A stretch of 26,746 nt of DNA, from contig CAJTKB010000019.1 in NCBI GenBank assembly GCA_910576925.1, positions 1-26,746 on the forward strand, in the 5' to 3' direction. Source of the DNA: an uncultured Bacilli bacterium. Lineage in GTDB: Bacteria > Bacillota_I > Bacilli_A > RF39 > UBA660. Within the stretch, counting starts at the first letter, position 1. Each line of letters opens with the position of its first letter. Positions 1 through 5,403 of this stretch are shown here, piece after piece. The notes beneath the pieces were generated by a model. The model was not told where the DNA came from, made no database searches, and saw only the letters and a program-made list of their open reading frames with translations. The position numbers and the translations under genes were made by a program.

Positions 1-204
1 AAGTAAATGTTAATACGTATAGAACATTTAATGAAGCAAGACTAGCAATATTTGAGTTTATTGAAAGTTGGTATAATAACAAGCGTATTCATAGTACACT
101 TGGATATATAACACCAAACGAAAAGTATAACGCCTATACTAGAAGTTTAGCTTTAAATATGGCTTTGTGACAAAAAAAGTGTCTAAAAACTTGACCTAAA
201 TCCA
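1..204 (+). mobile_element. Right end of an IS3-family insertion sequence
   Basis: After the transposase stop, the noncoding tail runs to TTGACCTAAATCCA at 191-204, which I take as the right terminal inverted repeat. Two things support the boundary. From 207 on, a different reading frame opens into recombinase sequence. The exact reverse complement, TGGATTTAGGTCAA, occurs at 4596-4609 as a left-end-like sequence. The left end of this IS copy lies outside the window, so the target duplication cannot be checked. Confidence 0.75.
3..170 (+). CDS. IS3-family transposase, C-terminal end (partial)
   Basis: The window opens inside this gene. The visible 55 residues are the end of the rve/DDE integrase domain of an IS3-family (IS150-like) OrfB. 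They carry the typical late motif with ESWYNNKRIHSTLGY followed by a PNEKY-like segment, and the last acidic catalytic residue would lie just upstream, out of view. The stop is TGA at 168-170, showing that TGA is not read as Trp here. A closely similar but decayed copy lies on the other strand at 17951-18440. Family assignment is firm; the exact IS name cannot be given from this fragment. Confidence 0.88.
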   Translation, partial: VNVNTYRTFNEARLAIFEFIESWYNNKRIHSTLGYITPNEKYNAYTRSLALNMAL

Positions 205-206
205 GT

Positions 207-851
207 TTAGAAGAATATAAGGAAGATAAAAATACTATAGAAAATAGAATTAAAGATATTGAAAAGAAAATAAAAGAAGAACAGGAATTAGAACAATATA
301 ATTTTACCTTTGAAGATATAATGTTAAAAAGAGATATAGAAAGTATTAAATGTTTTGCTAACCCATTCTATCAATTAATATTTCAAACTAAATGGAATGA
401 AATGTCAGTTACAGAAAAACAAGATTTAATGATGAGTTATATTGATACTATTGAAGTTATAAAAAAAGATAAATATATCAAAATAAAACATATTAGTTTT
501 AGAAAAACTTTTATTGAAGAATATGCTAACTTGTTTGCTAATAAAGGGATAAATAAGGCTGTTGAAATTACGAAAAATAATGCACCAATAAATATTGAAG
601 TATCTGCTCCAATGACTAGAGAAGAAATAAAATCTTATATCAGAAAATTACAATTAAACTATCCAATTGATTATCAAGAATTAAGAAAAGAACAAATTAA
701 TGATAAGCAATTTATGCTTAAATATATTAAAGGTAATTACTTCAATGAACCATTTAAATTAATACCTATTATTGATAAATTTAAAATAACTCATTATGGA
801 TTAATAGAAGTACCTGTTAGCCCAATTAATATAGCTAATATTAATATATAG
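207..851 (+). pseudogene. Large serine recombinase, C-terminal remnant cut by the IS
   Basis: The frame is open from immediately after the IS end at 204; an in-frame stop at 192-194 lies inside the IS. The first ATG at 321 is internal, not a genuine start. The roughly 214 residues begin with a Lys/Glu-rich coiled coil (about residues 1-35). They continue into the typical C-terminal part of large serine recombinases: an EKQDLMMSYIDTIEV helix, then a KYIKIKHISF strand-like segment, and a VPVSPIN-like tail. The N-terminal resolvase domain with its catalytic Ser and the zinc ribbon are missing. Such enzymes integrate and excise mobile elements, so this marks an old integrated element. It is most likely inactive. 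Family call rests on pattern recognition and is moderately sure. Confidence 0.65.
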
Positions 852-1318
852 GTACATAAATTTGTACCACTAAAATAATATAAATGATTTTAAATTCTTA
901 AATTTTGGTACAAATAAGCCTATTTTAAGTATTAAAAATTGGTCATTTTGTCATACATTTGTTATACAAATTACCAAAAATGGTCTTTTTTAGTTAAAAT
1001 TTTGTCATACAAAAGTAATACGAAAATAAAATTGTCATACAATTTGAAATCTCATAAACCCTTTATTTATGGGGTAAACTCGCCACTGGTGAGTTGTTTG
1101 TCATACACACTTATCCTGCTAAAAAAGGAACTCTTGACTTGGTACATTAAAAACTAAGAAATATGTAAAAAATCAAAAAGAAAAATGTACTACAAATCTT
1201 TTAAAAACACCTAGAAAGTATTATAATATTTATAGAAATTATTTATCAAATTTGTACAAGTAGATCAATTTATTCAATTTAATCTATCGTACAAATAGTA
1301 ATTTGTAGAGGTGATGAA
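851..1318. other. Noncoding gap after the recombinase, with short repeats and a leader stem-loop
   Basis: This 467-base gap has no convincing gene. A dyad GGTACA/TGTACC (851-868) overlaps the recombinase stop codon, and GGTACA recurs at about 907 and 1140. TGTCATACA occurs four times (949-957, 1003-1011, 1033-1041, 1099-1107), with TGTTATACA at 960-968. A TATAAT at 1222-1227 may be the -10 of the next gene. It is followed by an interrupted inverted repeat TTTGTAC...GTACAAA (1251-1257 with 1289-1295; inner arms TAGAT/ATCTA at 1261-1265 and 1282-1286). An open frame at 939-1157 exists but I do not believe it (see rejected items). The end of the old element may lie here. Confidence 0.4.
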
Positions 1319-2380
1319 ATGAACAAAAAAATATTAAAAATAGGGTTAATTATTATATTATTAATTTGTTTTTTTGCTAGTATCTCTTTAATTATTTTAT
1401 TTAGGAATGAACTAAAAACATTAACTTCTTTAAAAAAAATTGATGATAATGGAATGTATCAAATGACTTATTATGGAGATTATGGTTTTGATGATTTTCT
1501 TGAAATAGGAGCAACAAATGATAAAGATATAGAAGAATATGTTACTAAAAGATTATTGAAAGGTATTCCAATTAAGTTTAATGTTACTGATAGTGGATGT
1601 ACTGCTTTTGTAACAAGAAATGAAAACAATGATGTGATTTTTGCTAGAAATTTTGATTTTGATTATGCACCATCCTTACAATTATATACAAATCCTAAAA
1701 ATGGTTATGCTTCAGTTTCTACTGTAAATTTATCTTTTGCAGGATATGAAAAAGATAAACTACCAACAAAAGGAGTCAGTTTTAATAATTTTTTAACTCT
1801 TGCTTCTCCATACCTTCCTTTTGATGGAATGAATGAAAAAGGTTTAACAGTAGCATTACTTGCAGTTCCAGAAGTACAAATAAAAAATGATTCAAGTAAA
1901 ATTACACTTAATACAACAACTACTATAAGATTAATTTTAGATAAGGCTTCTAATGTAGATGAAGCAATAGAGTTATTAAGAAAGTACAATATTTACTTTT
2001 CTGGAGATGTTTATTGTCATTATTTGATTGCAGATAGCACAGGAAAATCAGTAATTATAGAATACTATGACAATGAAATACAAGTAATAGAAACCGATAA
2101 ACAATATCAAGTGGCTTCTAACTTTGTAGCATACAATAATCTAAATATAGGGGAAGGATACACTGAATTTGATAGATATGATAAAGTTATGAATAAAATA
2201 AAAGATAATAACAATTCCCTTAATATGGATACTACTATCAATTTGTTAAATGATGTAGGAATTTATGACAATGGTATTGATAAATTACAATGGTCAGTAG
2301 TGTATAATATTACTAATAAGACAGGTAAAATATGGTCGCATAGAAATACTAAAAATATTAAAGACTTTAAGTTAGAATAA
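1319..2380 (+). CDS. Membrane-anchored Cys-type Ntn hydrolase (choloylglycine hydrolase / acyl-CoA:6-APA acyltransferase-like)
   Basis: This 353-residue protein starts with a membrane segment (about 7-28), so the catalytic part is likely outside the cell. The enzyme core begins at SGC with Cys94. Arg110 and Asp113 follow at spacings of 16 and 19, the same spacing as Cys2, Arg18 and Asp21 in clostridial bile salt hydrolase. Asn268 lies where the oxyanion Asn is expected. The family cleaves linear amide C-N bonds (bile salts, penicillin V, N-acyl amino acids or signals). Here Cys94 is internal and preceded by Gly, so self-cleavage between Gly93 and Cys94 would be needed to expose it, as in penicillin acyltransferases. 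A strong ribosome site (GAGGTGATG) precedes the ATG. Substrate is unknown. Confidence 0.75.
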   Translation: MNKKILKIGLIIILLICFFASISLIILFRNELKTLTSLKKIDDNGMYQMTYYGDYGFDDFLEIGATNDKDIEEYVTKRLLKGIPIKFNVTDSGCTAFVTRNENNDVIFARNFDFDYAPSLQLYTNPKNGYASVSTVNLSFAGYEKDKLPTKGVSFNNFLTLASPYLPFDGMNEKGLTVALLAVPEVQIKNDSSKITLNTTTTIRLILDKASNVDEAIELLRKYNIYFSGDVYCHYLIADSTGKSVIIEYYDNEIQVIETDKQYQVASNFVAYNNLNIGEGYTEFDRYDKVMNKIKDNNNSLNMDTTINLLNDVGIYDNGIDKLQWSVVYNITNKTGKIWSHRNTKNIKDFKLE

Positions 2381-2420
2381 AATATTTATAATAACAAATT
2401 ACAATTTGGAGTGAGAAATT

Positions 2421-2969
2421 ATGGGCTTATTTAATAAAAATAAAATTGACTTTTATAAAGAGTATAAAATTTCAGAAAAATTAACAAAAGAATCTACAAT
2501 TAACCATATTTCTAAAGGTAAAATACCTATTGAAACAGGAATCTATAATAATGGTCTAATTAGCATATTAGATATTGATGTTTCAGTAAATATAATGAAA
2601 AATTGGGAATGGAGATTTGATAAACATTTTATTCCTATTATTGCAACTGCATTTGGAGATTTATTTATGTATAGTCCTAGGAGTGAAAATTGTTATTTTT
2701 TTCAAACGCAATATAATACACTTGATTTAATTACAGATAGTATTGATGAACTTTTAAATAAAGCATTACTTGATAATGGAATTAAATCAAAAGTTCTATT
2801 ACAAGATAAATTCAATAATGTTTATGAAACAATAGGTTATCTTAAATATAATGAATCATATATTTTAAAACCTTGGATAATGTTAGGTGGAAAAGACATA
2901 GTTGAAAATTATTCTATTGAGAATTTATCAGTATATTTAGATTTAGTTTCACAATCATTAGAAAAATAA
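2421..2969 (+). CDS. Unknown protein, possibly GAD-like/DUF1851 (immunity-type) domain
   Basis: 182 residues, soluble, without signal peptide or membrane segment. The C-terminal third (about 135-180), with a short YLKYNES strand, then LKPWIMLGGKD and a Leu-rich final helix, resembles DUF1851/Tdi1-type domains found in bacterial immunity proteins. The middle has GDLFMY followed by a strand-like stretch. The resemblance is from memory and modest. GGAG stands 10 bases before the ATG. The gene is bracketed by the 12-bp repeat AAATTACAATTT on both sides (2396-2407 and 2968-2979), the second beginning inside its own TAA stop. Together with the next gene it looks like a small inserted unit. Confidence 0.5.
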   Translation: MGLFNKNKIDFYKEYKISEKLTKESTINHISKGKIPIETGIYNNGLISILDIDVSVNIMKNWEWRFDKHFIPIIATAFGDLFMYSPRSENCYFFQTQYNTLDLITDSIDELLNKALLDNGIKSKVLLQDKFNNVYETIGYLKYNESYILKPWIMLGGKDIVENYSIENLSVYLDLVSQSLEK

Positions 2970-2992
2970 ATTACAATTTAGGAGTTAGGGTT

Positions 2993-3361
2993 ATGAAAAG
3001 AAAAATAGCATTTATAGTTATTGCTTTAATAATCGTGATAGTTGGAGTTTGGATATTAGTTAGTAATAACCGAAAAGAAGATTACAAGAAAAATTATAGT
3101 TATGAAGAATTAAGTAATATGGCATTAGAATACTTTTTTGCTACTGGAGATATTATAGAAGATAAAGAAGAATATCATGTTGGTATTGATAAAAATGTTA
3201 TTCCTAAATATCAAAATCAAAATATGGTTGTTATTGAAATTAGACATATTAACGCTAATGTAATTAATACTTTAGATGCACGATATTATATAAATATTTA
3301 TACTGCAAAGGGATATGATGATTTAGAAAATGATATTGATTTAAAACAATATAAAAACTAA
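2993..3361 (+). CDS. Small membrane-anchored protein of unknown function
   Basis: 122 residues. The N-terminus is Lys-Arg-Lys followed by a strongly hydrophobic helix (about 5-23), so it is a membrane anchor or uncleaved signal with the rest probably outside. The remaining 95 residues are mixed charged and polar (YEELSNMALEYFFATG, then VIEIRH and ARYYINIYT strands) and match no family I recognise. A clean ribosome site (TAGGAG) lies 14 bases before the ATG, directly after the second AAATTACAATTT copy. The third copy (3360-3371) starts inside this gene's stop codon. It probably shares a transcript with the preceding gene, at a gap of only 23 bases. Confidence 0.6.
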   Translation: MKRKIAFIVIALIIVIVGVWILVSNNRKEDYKKNYSYEELSNMALEYFFATGDIIEDKEEYHVGIDKNVIPKYQNQNMVVIEIRHINANVINTLDARYYINIYTAKGYDDLENDIDLKQYKN

Positions 3362-3416
3362 ATTACAATTTCTCTCAAAGATTATATTATTAGGTGCAAA
3401 ACTATACAAATGATGT

Positions 3417-3505
3417 TATAATTGACTTAAAAATTAGCCTTATTGCCAATTTCCAAACGTGGTTATCTCACGCACCATGTGGTTATAAAACAAACAATTT
3501 GTTTG
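3417..3505 (+). promoter_or_regulatory. Promoter and leader with repeats and a palindrome before the 3537 gene
   Basis: An extended -10 element TGTTATAAT (TATAAT at 3417-3422) predicts a transcript with a leader of about 100 bases. The leader holds two copies of GTGGTTAT at 3459-3466 and 3479-3486, exactly 20 bp apart (two helical turns). It also holds a perfect palindrome CAAACAA-T-TTGTTTG at 3491-3505, about 30 bases before the start codon. These look like protein-binding sites. No -35 of quality is visible. Confidence 0.45.
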
Positions 3506-3536
3506 TATGAAATATATTTAGGGAGGTTTTATTGAT

Positions 3537-4049
3537 ATGAGTAATAATATGGAATTATCAATAGTTGTTGAAAAGAGGAAAAGAAATAAAGTGTCTAAAG
3601 ATTTAAATAGTGAAATAAAAAGGGATTTAGAGATGTTAGAGCAGCATTTTAGCCAAAAAACAGATAATAATTTATATGATGTTATAGTCCATGACTATGA
3701 AGATAAAAGATATAAGGAATGTCCTTTAGGGAATCATAGTGTATTTTTATTAATTGAAGATGTTTCTGAAAAATATGTTAATGATATGGAAAATAGTGTA
3801 TACTATCAATGTGTTTGTTTAGAATGTGGTACAAAGGAAAATTTCAAAATGTCTATTGCAGATAGGAAAAGAGTTGTTGATACGCATATGGAACCTATGG
3901 CTGTATTGATGGAATTTTATAAAGTTAGAGAGAAGTATTTAGAATTAAAAAATGAACAATTATCAAACGAAGAAATTACTATTAGTTTAAACAATTATTA
4001 TGACTCATTACAGGAAAAAACAACTGTTAGACAGAAATTGTTAAAGTAG
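3537..4049 (+). CDS. Small protein with a possible zinc-ribbon core, unknown function
   Basis: 170 residues, soluble, highly charged at both ends. The centre has CPLGNH near residue 61 and CVCLECG near residues 97-103, so a Cys/His set that could bind one metal ion. The flanking parts look helical. No family recognised. A strong ribosome site (AGGGAGG) stands 10 bases before the ATG. The gene has its own extended -10 promoter with a palindromic leader and lies between the repeat-bounded genes and a possible structured RNA, inside the IS-bracketed segment. Its role is unknown; a DNA- or RNA-binding job would fit the metal site but is a guess. Confidence 0.6.
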   Translation: MSNNMELSIVVEKRKRNKVSKDLNSEIKRDLEMLEQHFSQKTDNNLYDVIVHDYEDKRYKECPLGNHSVFLLIEDVSEKYVNDMENSVYYQCVCLECGTKENFKMSIADRKRVVDTHMEPMAVLMEFYKVREKYLELKNEQLSNEEITISLNNYYDSLQEKTTVRQKLLK

Positions 4050-4108
4050 AAAAAGTTATAATTTTATAATGAGAGCAAATCCACAACTAAATATAAAGTA
4101 GTTTGTTT

Positions 4109-4200
4109 TTGACTCCGTCAGGTCCATCAGATTGATAGGAAACTCGAACTTTTCATTCGAGAGTAATAAATATTAACTAGAAGTACCGTCTAGTTTTTTT
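4109..4200 (+). ncRNA. Possible structured RNA or attenuator ending in an intrinsic terminator
   Basis: Three consecutive hairpins can be drawn. The first is TCCATCA with TGATaGGA (about 4122-4140, one bulged A). The second is CTCGAA/TTCGAG (4143-4148 with 4156-4161). The third is AACTAGA/TCTAGTT (4175-4181 with 4189-4195), followed by a T-run to 4200, which is a standard terminator. The 5' part (GACTCCGTCAGG) is richer in G+C than its surroundings. Two TATAAT boxes (4057-4062, 4065-4070) lie upstream. It could be a small RNA, or a leader attenuating the downstream frameshifted gene at 4221. I cannot match it to a known RNA family. Confidence 0.4.
4175..4200 (+). terminator. Intrinsic terminator
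   Basis: A 7-bp stem AACTAGA/TCTAGTT with a 7-base loop is followed by a run of T (4194-4200). It lies about 125 bases after the 3537-4049 gene and closes the possible structured RNA. Confidence 0.65.
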
Positions 4201-4220
4201 GTTATTTAAGAATGGAAGTG

Positions 4221-4492
4221 ATGAGTATGGATGTTGTAAAAGAATTAGAGTTTGATAAAGATGTTTTAAAAAGGATTGAAATGATATGTAGATTTGCTTG
4301 TGTTAAACCCTTCATTAAACAAGGAAGCATTATCAATATTAAGGTACAAACATTGCTTATGTAAGTCTACATATCATTTCAATCAAAGAGAATGATTATT
4401 TACTATTTAATGGAAGTGATACTTTATTTGTAAATGATTATTCTAATAGTATTAAATTAAAAGATTTAGAAGTTCATATTAAAACAAATTAA
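4221..4492 (+). pseudogene. Small hypothetical gene split by a frameshift
   Basis: From ATG at 4221 (upstream GGAAGTG as ribosome site) a 47-residue frame runs to TAA at 4362-4364, beginning MSMDVVKELEF. A second frame, open from 4343, continues GTNIAYVSLHIISIKEND and ends with TAA at 4490-4492. Joined by a one-base shift near 4337-4343 they give a plausible protein of about 90 residues. Neither half is recognisable. The perfect 19-bp inverted repeat 4274-4292/4366-4384 lies within it. It may be a decayed gene, an assembly error, or two tiny unrelated ORFs. Confidence 0.4.
4274..4384. repeat. Perfect 19-bp inverted repeat with 73-base spacer
   Basis: GATTGAAATGATATGTAGA at 4274-4292 is exactly complementary to TCTACATATCATTTCAATC at 4366-4384. 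In RNA the pairing extends about five more bases inward with G-U pairs (GTTTGC-side against GTAAG-side). The arms sit in the two halves of the frameshifted small gene. Confidence 0.8.
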
Positions 4493-4595
4493 TTGTTTTA
4501 AAACTAGGCATGCAAAAAGGAAGTACAATGCTTGAGGTTAAAAGTATGGTCTTTTTGTACTTTTAATCTCTCTAAAAATAAGAAAAGGAGAGATG

Positions 4596-4609
4596 TGGAT
4601 TTAGGTCAA
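4596..4609 (+). mobile_element. Left-end inverted repeat remnant of the same IS3-family element
   Basis: TGGATTTAGGTCAA is the perfect 14-base reverse complement of the IS right end at 191-204. No transposase sequence follows; unrelated terminator and gene sequence begins within about 10 bases. It therefore looks like the left tip of a second, deleted IS copy in the same orientation as the one at 1-204. Confidence 0.55.
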
Positions 4610-4610
4610 T

Positions 4611-4658
4611 TTAATAAAAACACACTTGTGCATTGATATCATCAATGCACAAGTGTGT
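4611..4658 (-). terminator. Strong intrinsic terminator for the 4667-5143 gene
   Basis: An 18-bp perfect stem (4620-4637 with 4641-4658, core CACACTTGTGCATTGAT, 3-base loop) is followed on the minus strand by TTTTTATTAA. It sits 9 bases past the stop codon of the minus-strand gene. Confidence 0.85.
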
Positions 4659-4666
4659 AATTTATA

Positions 4667-5143
4667 TTATTTTTGAGTAGACTTATCCAATACCAAAGTA
4701 GTTTTAGGTATTTTTTTATTAATTTCAAATTCTTTATATTCCTCAATAAAACAGGTTGTTTCATCAACATAATTTGTTCTAGGCCTTATCAATTCTGAAA
4801 TAGGGATATCATCAAAAATACAAATTGTTGAATCCTGTTCTGGAGAAACCGTATATAAAATTCTTCCACACTTTAGCTTTGCAATTGCTTCATCAAATTC
4901 TTCTGAATAATAAAAAATACCATTACTTTTTAAATTAACATCGCTTAGAATTCTTGTAAATTTAGTATTCTTTTTGCAAGAAGCAATAAAGCTAATTAAA
5001 TTATCTCTATCAAAAGAATATTCTTTTTGAAATGCGGATAATGCACTAAATAGAGTAAGCAAATTATAAGTAGTAAATTCTGAATTATAGAATCTTTTTA
5101 TATATTTACTATGTTCCTCGAACATAACATTATTATTTGACAT
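4667..5143 (-). CDS. Hypothetical protein, 158 residues
   Basis: No family recognised. The protein is soluble and mainly helical in its first half (NLLTLFSALSAFQKEY, then RDNLISFIASCKKN). This is followed by SNGIFYYSEEFDEAIAKLKCGRILYTVSP and a C-terminal part with alternating acidic and hydrophobic residues. The segment order (helical N-terminus, short strand pair, 'ISELI') faintly recalls small antitoxin or phage-accessory proteins, but I would not name it so. Strong ribosome site GAGGAGG lies 7 bases before the ATG. It has its own extended -10 promoter and a strong terminator, so it is a single-gene unit. It sits just outside the IS-end remnant at 4596. Confidence 0.65.
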   Translation of the reverse strand: MSNNNVMFEEHSKYIKRFYNSEFTTYNLLTLFSALSAFQKEYSFDRDNLISFIASCKKNTKFTRILSDVNLKSNGIFYYSEEFDEAIAKLKCGRILYTVSPEQDSTICIFDDIPISELIRPRTNYVDETTCFIEEYKEFEINKKIPKTTLVLDKSTQK

Positions 5144-5164
5144 AAAAACCTCCTCTTACTAATT

Positions 5165-5170
5165 ATTATA
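5165..5170 (-). promoter_or_regulatory. Extended -10 promoter for the 4667-5143 gene
   Basis: On the minus strand the sequence reads TGCTATAAT, a perfect extended -10, 21 bases upstream of the start codon. The -35 region (CTGTTT at 17-bp spacing) is weak, as is usual for extended -10 promoters. Confidence 0.6.
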
Positions 5171-5403
5171 GCACTTTTTTATTTTAAAAACAGTAAAAAA
5201 TAGTAAAAATAAATTTTAAATTACAATTCTACTATATAATATATAAAAAGAGAAAGTATAGAATTTTTTTCTCGTATAGTCAGCAAATTAAGACATGACA
5301 AAAAAACATGCAGAAGCATTTTAAAAGTTGAATGTAAATATAAGAAATTTATTTCATTTTTTATAGTGTTGTTAATTTTTTTGGATAAGTGTCTCTAATT
5401 AAT

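Larger units (their letters stand above)
2396..3371 (+). repeat. Three direct 12-bp repeats bounding two small genes
   Basis: AAATTACAATTT occurs at 2396-2407, 2968-2979 and 3360-3371. Copies two and three each begin in the TAA stop codon of the gene before them, giving TAAATTACAATTT both times. Copies one and two sit just in front of the ribosome site of the following gene. Each small gene is therefore exactly framed by a copy, giving units of 572 and 392 bp. An 11-bp partial match lies at 5218-5228. Even in AT-rich DNA, three copies placed only at gene junctions is unlikely to be chance. Confidence 0.6.

Noticed and set aside
939..1157. Open frame of 72 codons with recurring Leu-Ser-Tyr
   Set aside because: No ribosome site, and the amino acid repeat is simply the TGTCATACA DNA repeat read in one frame. 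Hydrophobic/Lys mixture typical of AT-rich noncoding sequence.
4293..4365. Invertible coding switch between the 19-bp arms
   Set aside because: Inverting the segment in silico gives a stop after two codons in the incoming frame and does not restore the downstream frame.
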